Positions 30,721 to 39,502 of a DNA stretch of 64,000 nt are shown piece by piece. The stretch is from JAGVXH01 sp041649755. Its GTDB lineage: Archaea > Nanobdellota > Nanobdellia > Pacearchaeales > GW2011-AR1. Numbering within the stretch: position 1 is the first letter of the stretch; each line of letters opens with the position of its first letter. The notes below the pieces were generated by a model that worked only from the letters and a program-made list of their open reading frames with translations, was not told where the DNA came from and did not search any database. The stretch covers positions 62,001 through 126,000 of the forward strand of contig JBAZMK010000001.1 of the NCBI GenBank assembly GCA_041649755.1. The letters are read 5' to 3'. A program made the position numbers and the translations under genes.

Positions 30721-32570
30721 GAAGAAATTAATTTTTTCATGTCTTCATTAATAAAATAAGTCGGTTTTTTTCCTGAATAAGTCAAGTGCAGGCAATCTCT
30801 TGCTCGTGAAATTGCCACGTAAAAAAGTCTTTTTTCTTCTTCTTCGCGGTCATAATCGTTTGATTTTATTAATTCAATTGCAGGATTGTCGTTAGCCTTA
30901 CAAGGAAAATTCTGGTCGTTGCAACCCACTACAAAAACTTTTTTTGCTTGGAGACCTTTTATTGAATGAATTGTCGCGAGAAGAACACCTTCTAATGAAA
31001 ATTCATTTGGTTCTTTCAATTCATCAGTCTTTATCGTATGAGGAATCTTTTTTTCAACCATAATTTTTGATAGTTCTATAACCTGTCTGTTTGTTCTTGC
31101 CAACACAAAAATATCAGTAGGAAGAAGATTAGAGTTTAATATTTCTTTTATAACATAATTCTTTTCTTCTTCTTCACTATCAAAACCTAAGAGAGTTATC
31201 TTCGGGCTTCCTTGTCTATGATTTTGTAAATCCGGAAGCCCCAAATCTTTTATAGAGTGATTCATAAATTCTACGATTTCTTTTAAGCTCCGGTAATTTT
31301 TTGAAAGGTGGATAACTTCTGAACGACCAAAATCATCCTCAAAGTTTAAAATGTATTTTATGTCCGAACCGCGCCAGCCAAAAATTGCCTGACGAGGGTC
31401 CCCAACTGAAAAAAGATTTTCTGGATTTAAAAGTTTAAGAAGTTTGACTTGCATAGCATTTACGTCCTGATATTCATCTACTAAAATATGCTCAAATTTT
31501 GGTATGAAAATTTTATTTTTCTCAAGGAAATTAATCGCATCGATTAATTGGTCTGTAAAATCTCTAAGCCCTTGTGTATCCATATAATCTTTTAAAAGTC
31601 TGCTTATTTGATAAACCATTTTAGCATTTTGTTTATCTTTTTGTTCAGCTCCCTTAGAAAAATCATAATTCTCACCAGTTACTTTAAAGTATTCAATTAC
31701 CGAAAAGCAATCATTCATAAAACTACTTATAAGTTGATTTGGTGTTTTGAATTCTTTTTGTTTTTTTGAAAAATACTCGTTGACCGCTTCTTCCATATCA
31801 ATACCAAGAGCTGATAAAGAAATATTCATAGCCAAAATTTTGTCGGCATAAGTTATAACTCTTACAGGTTTTCCGTAAACATTATGTCCATATTTCCTTA
31901 GGATTTCTTCGCAAAATGAATTAAATGTGTGAACATTTATTCCTTCAATGTTTATATTTTTTAATCTCTTCTCCATTTCTTTTTTTGCCTTTCTTGTAAA
32001 AGTTATAGCGAGGATTTTATTTGGGCTTATATTTTTATGTTTGACTAAAAACTCTATTCTTTTAATTAATACAGAAGTCTTCCCAGAACCCGCCCCGGCT
32101 ACACAAAGAACCCTTTTAGATTGAGATACTATTGCCTTTCTTTGTTCGTCGTTATATTTTTTTAGAAAACTACCAAAGCTTTTGAAATAATCTCTTTCTT
32201 CTTCGGTTACAAGGCTCTTACTAAAATTTAGCTTATATTTCAATTTTTTATTTGTCAGAGTCTGGTGAACTATCTCGTTTTGACCTTTAATTGTTATTCT
32301 TAAAACTTTAACGAAACGATTATAGTCGCTGATTCTTTGTTCAATCATTCCATTTGCGATTAAATTATTTATCTCATTATGAACTTTTTCTTTTTCCCAG
32401 TTTAATGAGCCAAAATTTTGAAGTTCATCAAGACGATTTTTTGTGATAGAGGCATTCTTGTAATTCCCTACTAAGAAATCAACCAATAGATTTTTACCCA
32501 CTGAAAAAGGAATCTCTATTAAGGCTTTTAAAATTTTTAGATATCCTAATGAATCCGTCTTTTTTTCCAT
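30717..32570 (-). CDS. UvrD/Rep-family SF1 helicase with N-terminal RQC-like domain
   Basis: 617 residues. The first about 110 residues resemble a RecQ C-terminal winged-helix (PFSVGKNLLVDFLVGNYKN, NFGSLNWEKEKVHNEINNL). The SF1A motor follows: AGAGSGKTSVL (Walker A, about residue 155), AITFTRKAKKEM, VDEYQDVNAMQ (DEYQD), GDPRQAIFGWRG, and RLFYVAISRARD. A 3' to 5' DNA unwinding activity is expected. The helicase lacks the large 1B/2B insertions of bacterial UvrD (617 vs about 720). Upstream is a Trm9-like methyltransferase gene. Confidence 0.9.
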   Translation of the reverse strand: MEKKTDSLGYLKILKALIEIPFSVGKNLLVDFLVGNYKNASITKNRLDELQNFGSLNWEKEKVHNEINNLIANGMIEQRISDYNRFVKVLRITIKGQNEIVHQTLTNKKLKYKLNFSKSLVTEEERDYFKSFGSFLKKYNDEQRKAIVSQSKRVLCVAGAGSGKTSVLIKRIEFLVKHKNISPNKILAITFTRKAKKEMEKRLKNINIEGINVHTFNSFCEEILRKYGHNVYGKPVRVITYADKILAMNISLSALGIDMEEAVNEYFSKKQKEFKTPNQLISSFMNDCFSVIEYFKVTGENYDFSKGAEQKDKQNAKMVYQISRLLKDYMDTQGLRDFTDQLIDAINFLEKNKIFIPKFEHILVDEYQDVNAMQVKLLKLLNPENLFSVGDPRQAIFGWRGSDIKYILNFEDDFGRSEVIHLSKNYRSLKEIVEFMNHSIKDLGLPDLQNHRQGSPKITLLGFDSEEEEKNYVIKEILNSNLLPTDIFVLARTNRQVIELSKIMVEKKIPHTIKTDELKEPNEFSLEGVLLATIHSIKGLQAKKVFVVGCNDQNFPCKANDNPAIELIKSNDYDREEEEKRLFYVAISRARDCLHLTYSGKKPTYFINEDMKKLISS

Positions 32571-32593
32571 TATAATAAATTTTCAGAAGGTTT

Positions 32594-33211
32594 TTAACTT
32601 TTGTGCAAGTCTTTTTGTATAATTAGGTTAATGTTTCTTTCTTCCCAAGATTTTAAAATTTTGAAGCCAATATTTTCTACAATCTCCTCCAGCTCTTTTT
32701 TATCATAAATATAAGTATACCTATTTATTTTGGTTTTTTCTTTAACTGTCCATGGAACAAAACATTCTTTCTCTTTTGACCTTAATCTCGGAGAGTTTTT
32801 ACCCCAAACAGAAATCAAAGCCTGACTTTTTGGTTTTAAAACACGATAAATTTCTTTGATTGTTTCTTCTCTTTTTTTGTCTGAGTCTACACAATGAAGA
32901 ACGGCATAACAAAGAACATAATTAAAATAATTATCTTCGTAAGGTATTTTAACGGAGTCTGATTTTTTTAGTTCAATATTTATCCCCTTATTTTTTGCTG
33001 AGATTTTCGCGTAATCTAACATTTTTTTAGAAAAATCTATTCCAAACCATTTTAATCCCTTTATCTTAATAAAATTTCTGCCACTACCACACCCAATATC
33101 TAAAACCCTTCCTTTCTTTTCTCTGAGAAATTTTTCTACGGTGGGCGAAATTTTTGTTCTAAATTCTTTCCAATGCACAGCTATCTCGTTCCAGATTTCT
33201 TCTTGATTCAT
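32594..33211 (-). CDS. Trm9/ALKBH8-like SAM methyltransferase
   Basis: 205 residues. Class I SAM domain: motif I VLDIGCGSGRNF, IDFSKKML, CYAVLHCVDSDKKREETI and LISVWGKNSPRL. This order, with AVLHCVDS and VWGKN, matches the Trm9/ALKBH8 family that methylates carboxymethyluridine at the tRNA wobble base. Elp3, which makes the carboxymethyl group, is encoded just across the small DUF3096 gene. A role in mcm5U formation is a well-supported inference, but methyltransferase target prediction is not certain. Confidence 0.75.
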   Translation of the reverse strand: MNQEEIWNEIAVHWKEFRTKISPTVEKFLREKKGRVLDIGCGSGRNFIKIKGLKWFGIDFSKKMLDYAKISAKNKGINIELKKSDSVKIPYEDNYFNYVLCYAVLHCVDSDKKREETIKEIYRVLKPKSQALISVWGKNSPRLRSKEKECFVPWTVKEKTKINRYTYIYDKKELEEIVENIGFKILKSWEERNINLIIQKDLHKS

Positions 33212-33218
33212 AATTATT

Positions 33219-33368
33219 TTAACTTAAATAACTAGGAATTATCTGTAAAACGCCGTAAATCAATAACCAGATACCAATTGCATAGTTGATTATCTTTGGA
33301 AAAATAAGGATAATTAACCCTGCAACTATTGCGGTCAATGCACTTAGCGTTAAGATTAGTTCTACCAT
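33219..33368 (-). CDS. DUF3096 two-helix membrane protein
   Basis: 49 residues: MVELILTLSALTAIVAGLII, FPKIINYAIGIWLLIYG, two hydrophobic helices flanking a short FPK turn, the DUF3096 layout. A strong GGAGG stands before ATG 33368. Small membrane protein of unknown function, unrelated by sequence to its tRNA-modifying neighbours. Confidence 0.8.
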   Translation of the reverse strand: MVELILTLSALTAIVAGLIILIFPKIINYAIGIWLLIYGVLQIIPSYLS

Positions 33369-33448
33369 TTAACCTCCGTATTAAACTAAACAGAAGGTTA
33401 TAAATAATTATCTATAGAATTATAAATTGATTTGGAATAAAAAGATAT

Positions 33449-34798
33449 ATGATTAAACCAACGAAAACCATTTCAGGGGTTGCGCCTGTTGCTGTAATGC
33501 TCCCACCTAGAAAGTGTCCTCATGGGGCTTGCCTTTATTGTCCAACGCTTAATGCCCCCCAATCATATACTCCTGAAAGTCCTGCCGTTCTTAGGGCAAA
33601 ATCCTGCGATTATGACCCGTATAATCAGGTTAGGGCAAGAATAAAAATGCTGAAAGAGATGGGACATTCCGTGGGGAAGATAGAACTTATAATTATGGGG
33701 GGGACTTTTCTCGCTTATCCGAGAGATTTTCAGATTGATTTTATAAAAAGTTGTTATGATGCCTTAAATGAAAAGAAATCTAAGTCGCTTGAAAAAGCGA
33801 AGAAATTTAATGAAACAGCAAAATACCGATGTACTGCGCTTTGTATTGAAACTCGTCCAGATTTTTGTACTGAGGTGCATATAAAAGATATGCTTATGTT
33901 TGGAGCTACAAGGGTTGAATTGGGAGTTCAGGCAATAGATGATGAAATTTATGTTAAAGTTAACAGGGGACACAGAGTTTCAGATGTTATTGGGGCAACA
34001 AGAAGGTTGAAAAAAGCAGGATTTAAGATAGGATACCACTTAATGCCCGGAATCCCGGGGAGTAATGTTAAAAAGGATTTGAAGATGTTTAAGAGAATAT
34101 TTTCTTCAAAAGACTTCAGACCAGACCAAATTAAAATTTATCCCTGTCAGGTTTTGAAAGGGTCTGGATTAGAGAATCTTTATTATAATAAAGAATATGT
34201 TCCCTATACAAAAGAAGATACAAAGAGGCTTTTAATAAAAATGATGAAGTTAACTCCGAGATACTGCAGGATAATGAGAATAATGCGTGAGATTCCTCCG
34301 TTTTATTTAGTCTCTGGGATAAAAAATATTGATTTAAGAAAGGAAGTTGAAGAAGAAATAAGAAAGAAAAAATTTAAAATAAAAGAGATTCGGTTTCGGG
34401 AAATTGGTTTTGCTTTAAGAGATAAGAGAGTTATTAAAGGAAATTTAGGAATAAGAGTTAAAAAATATTCTGCTTCCGATGGAAAGGAGTACTTTATAGA
34501 GGCTGTGAATGGCGATGACCTCCTTTTTGGGCTTCTTCGTTTAAGAATTGAAAAAAAAAGAAAACTTCCTGCAATGATTAGAGAGTTGCATGTTTATGGA
34601 CCTACATTAGACGTAGGCAAGAAAGCAACAGAAGAATATCAGCACAGAGGCCTTGGAAGAGAATTATTAAAGAAGGCGGAGTCAATAGTTAAAAGAGGAA
34701 GTGTAAAGATAATCGCAGGAGTTGGTGTTAGAGAGTACTATAAGAATTTTGGATATAATTTAGATAAAGAAGGAATTTATATGGAAAAATTACTCTGA
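33449..34798 (+). CDS. elp3: Elp3, tRNA uridine(34) acetyl/carboxymethyl transferase
   Basis: 449 residues. Radical SAM domain opening with KCPHGACLYCPT (the Cys triad region) and GVQAIDDEIYVKVNRGH, then a C-terminal GNAT domain (RELHVYGPTLDVG, GLGRELLKKAE). Archaeal Elp3 acts alone to make cm5U at the wobble uridine. Close to family length (usually about 520), a little short at the N-terminus. Its last 9 nt overlap the small minus-strand zinc protein. Confidence 0.95.
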   Translation: MIKPTKTISGVAPVAVMLPPRKCPHGACLYCPTLNAPQSYTPESPAVLRAKSCDYDPYNQVRARIKMLKEMGHSVGKIELIIMGGTFLAYPRDFQIDFIKSCYDALNEKKSKSLEKAKKFNETAKYRCTALCIETRPDFCTEVHIKDMLMFGATRVELGVQAIDDEIYVKVNRGHRVSDVIGATRRLKKAGFKIGYHLMPGIPGSNVKKDLKMFKRIFSSKDFRPDQIKIYPCQVLKGSGLENLYYNKEYVPYTKEDTKRLLIKMMKLTPRYCRIMRIMREIPPFYLVSGIKNIDLRKEVEEEIRKKKFKIKEIRFREIGFALRDKRVIKGNLGIRVKKYSASDGKEYFIEAVNGDDLLFGLLRLRIEKKRKLPAMIRELHVYGPTLDVGKKATEEYQHRGLGRELLKKAESIVKRGSVKIIAGVGVREYYKNFGYNLDKEGIYMEKLL

Positions 34799-34951
34799 AG
34801 GTTTTCTATAGTCTATAGGGTCTGCTTCTGATACTTCAAATATTCTTACTTTGTAAGGAGCGTAGTTTGGGCAAAATCTATTCCCCTCGTCTGGGATGCA
34901 ATGTGGACAAGTCCCCTTTAGGTAACCTAAACAATGTTCAATCGTTTTCAT
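34790..34951 (-). CDS. small Cys/His zinc-binding protein
   Basis: 53 residues starting MKTIEHCLGYLKGTCPHC, with ligands H6, C7, C15, H17, C18 and a further CPNY. A compact zinc site is likely. The C-terminal half is acidic (SEADPIDYRKPSE). It converges on elp3 with a 9-nt overlap. Function unknown. Confidence 0.55.
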   Translation of the reverse strand: MKTIEHCLGYLKGTCPHCIPDEGNRFCPNYAPYKVRIFEVSEADPIDYRKPSE

Positions 34952-34968
34952 ATTAGATTCTAATTTAT

Positions 34969-35466
34969 TTATCTTCCTTCAATTTGTAAGAATGCCTTTA
35001 TTTCATTTACAAGAGTTTTTGTTTTGCTTTCAAGTCGGTCTTCATATTCTTCAATTGTTGTTCTAATAATATACTTCTCATAAATCCCCCTCATAAATTT
35101 CCACAAGGGTTTTTTCTCCCAGCTATCTTCATAGTCCCTTACAATATTCGCCTTTATAGTAATCTTAACCTCTCCTTTGTTTGTGCTTTCTTTTTTGCCT
35201 TCCCTTTCTATCTCCGCATCTTTCATCCCGATTATATGCCAACTTACTTCAACAAGATTCTTAAAATAATCCGTAACCTTCTTAGAAGCTTCCCATTTAA
35301 GGATTATTTCTTTTCCTGCACTAGAAACTTTCTCTGTATACTCTTTTTCTTTGATGTTATATCCTTCGTCTTCAAACCAATTAAAACAGAAATTATAAAG
35401 TTCTGTATAATTCCAGTAGCCTTTTTGTTTAATACTCTGGTTATATACCTCACTCTTTTCTGCCAT
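34969..35466 (-). CDS. conserved-looking hypothetical protein
   Basis: 165 residues from ATG 35466. An upstream ATG at 35487 is in frame, but the TATA-like box ends right before it, so the leaderless start at 35466 fits better. Acidic, with WNYTELYNFCFNWFEDEGYN at the start and alternating beta segments (AGKEIILKWEASK, KGEVKITIKANIV), possibly a START- or Bet-like fold, which is only a guess. No signal peptide. Confidence 0.6.
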   Translation of the reverse strand: MAEKSEVYNQSIKQKGYWNYTELYNFCFNWFEDEGYNIKEKEYTEKVSSAGKEIILKWEASKKVTDYFKNLVEVSWHIIGMKDAEIEREGKKESTNKGEVKITIKANIVRDYEDSWEKKPLWKFMRGIYEKYIIRTTIEEYEDRLESKTKTLVNEIKAFLQIEGR

Positions 35467-35507
35467 TGTCAATATAAATACATTCAATATATAAATGTTT
35501 TGAGTTC

Positions 35508-38024
35508 TTAATTTTTACAGGATAAAGCCCCAACTGCGACGCCTGGTTTCCCGTTAACACTTCCATCGCAGGCGGAACTCGACATCATCGGATGATACGC
35601 ACTAGTCAGATTAATCCTATGAGGGCTTCCGTAATCTCCTGATGCTCCAGTAGAAGGATACTGGAAACTATAAGTGTCAAATAAATCCCCTCCAATAAAA
35701 AATTCTTCTGAATTTTCAAAATAATCTGGGTCACTTGTAGCACCATTAGTGTCTGTGAGAATTTTGGAATTACTATTTAAGTCACTTTCTCCAAGCCAGC
35801 CTCCTGCAGACGAGCCTGCCCACACACTATAGATTATATTTCTATCTTCGTTTATACTTGCAAGATCTCCTGAGATCATCCCTGCAACAATATTATCGTA
35901 AAAATAAATTGAATTTTTATCGGAATTCGTTGCAAAATAGAGATTAACTCCCCCAGAATATCTCCAACTATTTGTTTGAGGAGGATTTTCTCTCCATCTC
36001 CCTATTATAGTATTATTCCTAAATGTAAAATTATGACCCATGTCTGAAAGCCAAACTGTATTTATGTTTACACTATCATAAATCAAGTTACCCTCAACAA
36101 TCATATTCGAATAACCAATCTCTTCATAAGTTCTGTCATAGAACATTAGTGCGGAGGACCTACCAAAACCATGAAATATGTTGTTCCTAATAACAAACGG
36201 CTGCCCCCTAACTTCAATAGAAGAACCATGAAAGTCTCCCCCAATAGTCTGATAATAAACCTCATTTCCTTCAATCAACACAACATCATCTTTTATTCCT
36301 TCAATAGCCATACCTGATTCTGCAATGTGGTGAAAGTAATTATTTCGAATAATGATTCCTTTTTTATAACCCCCATCTATACCTACCCCTCTTATAACCC
36401 CTGTAATTTCACAATTTTCTACAACTATCTCTTCTCTATCATTATTGTCAGAAATATCTCTTCTTGTTATAATCCCACTATAATCCCAAGAACTCCTAGG
36501 AAAATTGTCCTCGCCATTTCCCTCTAAATACATATTCTTAAAATGAAGATTATCAGAATCTCTAATTAAAATCAAGTGGCTTGCAGTTGTTCCTCCATGA
36601 ACGACGTGCAGACCATCAAACTCAGCGTATCTATGAATATCTCTACTGAAACCTATACCTGTAAAAACAGGAGGATTGCTGGAAGACTCCGCCTTATAAA
36701 CAACTTTTCTATCCCAGCCAAGTCTATTAATATTACTACTAAATCCTACACCACCATAATTTCCTCCCTTTAATAAGAAAGTAATCATCTCATTAAGGTG
36801 AGAATCTGCATAACTTATTGCTTCGCTCATACTAAATTCATTACCTACCGTTCCTGTATGGCTTCCAGCCCCAGTTAGGGAGACATAAAAAATATCCCCA
36901 CTCCCCTGAACAACACACTGTCCATTAACACAAATTTCTCCTGAAGAGCAAGTTTGTCCGTTTGTTCTGTCCAGACACCCATCACTCCCTAGAATGCAAG
37001 TGTACGGCGTATTGCCTTCGCAGAAACTTCCTGCAGAAGAACATCCTGCGTCATTAGTACACTCAAGGATTACACATTGTCCGTTAGAATCGCATTCTTC
37101 ACTGACTCCGCATCCTGGAGGACAAGTTCCCCCGCAACCATCATCACCACACTCTTTACCCGAACAAGAAGGAACACAAGTTTCGTCTGTCACAACCAGA
37201 TTTCCTGAAACAACTTCTTCACTCCCTTGATTGCTTAACTCGGCTTCAAAATGATAAGTCCCTGTTTGAATGACTCCGTCCTGCCTTTGACCAGCAACCC
37301 AGTTCATTGAAGTGCTTGAAATACCGACGAACACAATCTGATTAAACCAGTTGAAAGGATTCCAGCTTAATTCTCCTTGTTTTATAATCACATAATTAAT
37401 TAACTCATTCTGACAATTACTTCCTTCTACGATTAGTCTAACAAAACTTTCCTTGGTAGCCGAAGAAGTGTTCCAGTAAGTAGTTGTTAAATCACATTCT
37501 CCCGTTCCTCCAGAACTTCCGCCTGAACCGGACGTAGAAGGTGAGATGTATCCTCCTGAAGGATTTTTCGTCGACAAATCTTTCTTAGGAATCTTCTCTA
37601 TTACAAGTTCGCTTAAGACTCCACTTTCACTTCCACCCTCATAAACTGCAATAAGCTTAACAACTAAAAGTTCGCCATAAGAAGAATAATTTGTGAAGTT
37701 AAAATTGTAGACTTTCTTTTCATTTAGGCTGATAATTTCTTCTGATCGATAATAGAGGTTATCGTTTTCCATTTCAAATATCAGCCTAAATCCTGCAATT
37801 TTAGCTTCGTCGACTCCCCGTTTTATCTGGATTTCAGCCAGCCGATTTTCTGAGTCCCACGCCGTATAACCACTACTCACTATTTCAAGACTGACCATTG
37901 CTTCAAATGAAGACAAATCTTTTAGCATCGGCAGAACAACGAGCCAAAGTATACTTATCGCCGCAATCGTGATAAGAATTATAAGAACTGTAGCAATAAC
38001 TTGTGACACTGCCCTCTTTTTCAT
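35508..38024 (-). CDS. pilin-like signal + cysteine-rich region + beta-helix surface protein
   Basis: 838 residues. The N-terminus MKKRAVSQVIATVLIILIT is an archaeal type IV pilin-type (class III) signal with a long hydrophobic helix. After a beta-rich stretch comes a Ser/Gly/Thr linker, then a Cys-rich block (CSGKECGDDGCGGTCPPGC and CSSAGSFCEGN). From about residue 380 to 810 there are right-handed parallel beta-helix repeats (IVVENCEITG, IIIRNNYFHH, FIRNNIFHGFGRS). The combination suggests a large adhesin attached through a pilin stalk-like N-terminus (inference). Confidence 0.75.
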   Translation of the reverse strand: MKKRAVSQVIATVLIILITIAAISILWLVVLPMLKDLSSFEAMVSLEIVSSGYTAWDSENRLAEIQIKRGVDEAKIAGFRLIFEMENDNLYYRSEEIISLNEKKVYNFNFTNYSSYGELLVVKLIAVYEGGSESGVLSELVIEKIPKKDLSTKNPSGGYISPSTSGSGGSSGGTGECDLTTTYWNTSSATKESFVRLIVEGSNCQNELINYVIIKQGELSWNPFNWFNQIVFVGISSTSMNWVAGQRQDGVIQTGTYHFEAELSNQGSEEVVSGNLVVTDETCVPSCSGKECGDDGCGGTCPPGCGVSEECDSNGQCVILECTNDAGCSSAGSFCEGNTPYTCILGSDGCLDRTNGQTCSSGEICVNGQCVVQGSGDIFYVSLTGAGSHTGTVGNEFSMSEAISYADSHLNEMITFLLKGGNYGGVGFSSNINRLGWDRKVVYKAESSSNPPVFTGIGFSRDIHRYAEFDGLHVVHGGTTASHLILIRDSDNLHFKNMYLEGNGEDNFPRSSWDYSGIITRRDISDNNDREEIVVENCEITGVIRGVGIDGGYKKGIIIRNNYFHHIAESGMAIEGIKDDVVLIEGNEVYYQTIGGDFHGSSIEVRGQPFVIRNNIFHGFGRSSALMFYDRTYEEIGYSNMIVEGNLIYDSVNINTVWLSDMGHNFTFRNNTIIGRWRENPPQTNSWRYSGGVNLYFATNSDKNSIYFYDNIVAGMISGDLASINEDRNIIYSVWAGSSAGGWLGESDLNSNSKILTDTNGATSDPDYFENSEEFFIGGDLFDTYSFQYPSTGASGDYGSPHRINLTSAYHPMMSSSACDGSVNGKPGVAVGALSCKN

Positions 38025-38098
38025 TTTATTTTTTAGGACAAGGAGTTTAAATAACTAACGGTAGGTAAGTTTAAATTCGTTCATGCCTTGAGAGTTTT

Positions 38099-38878
38099 AT
38101 GGTAAATATAAAACTCGGCCCCGCAGGATTGGGTCCTGTAAGTGAAGCTTTTTCTAATCTTGAGGAGATTTATAATAAGGGGCTGCAAGCTTGTGAGACT
38201 GAGTTTGTCAGACAAATTTATATAAAAAAAGAAGACGCGATAGAAATAGGGAAAAAAGCAAAAGAATTGGGAATAGTATTGTCTATTCATGCACCTTATT
38301 ATGTCAATCTTAATTCAAAGGAAATTGAAAAAGTAAATGCAAGTAAAGAGAGAATATTAAAATGCTGTGAAATCGGTCAGTATTTGGGTGCTAAACAGGT
38401 TGTTTTTCATCCAGGTTATTATGGAGACCTTTCAAAGGAAGAAACTTTCAAGAACATAAAAGAAAGGATAACTGAGATGATGGAAGTGATTAAGAAGAAT
38501 AAATGGGATGTAGAGATTTGTCCAGAGACTATGGGAAAAGTAAATGTTTTTGGTTCAATCGAAGACATTTCTAATCTTGCTAAGGAAACAGGTTGCAGTT
38601 TTTGTATTGATTTCGCACATATTTTAGCAAGATACAAAGAAAACAAATTTGATGAAATTGAAAAATTTTTCCCACAAAAAAGATGGCATTGTCATTTTTC
38701 AGGAATTGAATACGGAGAAAAAGGTGAGAAAAAACATCTTGTGACCAGCGAAGAAAATTGGAAAGGGCTCTTTAACTTTTTGAAGAATCTTGACAAAGAG
38801 ATTGTAATAATTAACGAAAGCCCCCGAAGTTTAGAAGACAGTGTTAATGGTTTAAAAATCCTGAATAAGATGGATTAA
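38099..38878 (+). CDS. nfo: endonuclease IV (AP endonuclease, TIM-barrel)
   Basis: 259 residues. LSIHAPYYVNLNSKE, VVFHPGYYG, ICPETMGKVN, CIDFAHILARY and WHCHFSGIEYG carry the His/Glu/Asp metal ligands of the Nfo TIM barrel. Cuts abasic sites 5' of the lesion in base excision repair. Slightly shorter than E. coli Nfo (285). Its end overlaps the convergent zinc-ribbon gene by 27 nt. Confidence 0.9.
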   Translation: MVNIKLGPAGLGPVSEAFSNLEEIYNKGLQACETEFVRQIYIKKEDAIEIGKKAKELGIVLSIHAPYYVNLNSKEIEKVNASKERILKCCEIGQYLGAKQVVFHPGYYGDLSKEETFKNIKERITEMMEVIKKNKWDVEICPETMGKVNVFGSIEDISNLAKETGCSFCIDFAHILARYKENKFDEIEKFFPQKRWHCHFSGIEYGEKGEKKHLVTSEENWKGLFNFLKNLDKEIVIINESPRSLEDSVNGLKILNKMD

Positions 38879-39115
38879 ACTTATGGAGTTAGCAGAACTG
38901 ACGAAGTCTCTTGCAACCTGAGTTAAGTACTTTTCATCTTCTTCTGAAATTGGACTTTCCCTACAATGCAAAACTTCTTCAGCAAATTGTTTCACACTAA
39001 GTTCTCTTCCGCATTCTGGACATTTATGATGCCCTGTTGGTAATCTTATTAGAGGATTCCCCTCGTTAGGACATAAATATCTTTTTTCATTAATATGTTC
39101 ATCTACAGGACTCAT
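38852..39115 (-). CDS. zinc-ribbon protein encoded with an RHH regulator
   Basis: 87 residues. LCPNEGNPL and HHKCPECGREL form a zinc ribbon of CxxC with an earlier Cys, followed by an acidic helical part (ESPISEEDEKYLT). Starts by ATGA overlap after the RHH gene, so the two are co-translated. Could be the second member of a small toxin-antitoxin-like pair, or a regulator subunit; neither is established. Confidence 0.6.
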   Translation of the reverse strand: MSPVDEHINEKRYLCPNEGNPLIRLPTGHHKCPECGRELSVKQFAEEVLHCRESPISEEDEKYLTQVARDFVSSANSISLIHLIQDF

Positions 39116-39384
39116 TTTATTCCGTTCTCTTTTTTTAAATCTTCTTTTTGGTCTTTCTCTTCCTGAATCATTCTCTCACGAAGTTCACTTATTCTTTCAA
39201 GAGTCCTTCTGGCTTTTTCTGGGTCATCTCTTGCAACATTTAATACATAGAGAATTTTTCTAAGAATGTCATCGTATGATTCTCGTTTGTGCTCTCTCAA
39301 CTTTTCAATACGATTTTTTGTTTCTTCAAGTAACTTTATCGTTGTTATCTTGTTATCCTCATTGGACAATTTTTTATTACTCAT
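39112..39384 (-). CDS. ribbon-helix-helix protein (DUF7557-like)
   Basis: 90 residues from ATG 39384 (an in-frame upstream start at 39408 lies inside the operator and is rejected). TTIKLLEETKNRIEKL is the RHH strand and first helix, and SYDDILRKILYVLNV the second. The rest is a charged coiled tail. A perfect 18-nt inverted repeat lies 14 nt upstream of the ATG, between it and a TTTAAA TATA box, fitting an autorepressed DNA-binding protein. Confidence 0.7.
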   Translation of the reverse strand: MSNKKLSNEDNKITTIKLLEETKNRIEKLREHKRESYDDILRKILYVLNVARDDPEKARRTLERISELRERMIQEEKDQKEDLKKENGIK

Positions 39385-39397
39385 TTTTACAATATTT

Positions 39398-39415
39398 AGT
39401 ATACGCAAGTATACT
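39398..39415 (-). promoter_or_regulatory. palindromic operator of the RHH gene
   Basis: AGTATAC-GCAA-GTATACT is a perfect inverted repeat of 7-bp arms and a 4-nt spacer, lying between the TATA-like box (39416-39425 on the minus strand) and the ATG at 39384. RHH dimers bind such sites. The arm-spacer-arm size (7-4-7) is the same as in the toxin-antitoxin operator at 61702-61719. Confidence 0.7.
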
Positions 39416-39502
39416 TTTTAAACTTTTTCGTCCTTTAAAAATTACAACAATGCCAAGGTTTAAATACTTATTTTCTTAATTATAAGTAACTAAATTGGTA
39501 AA

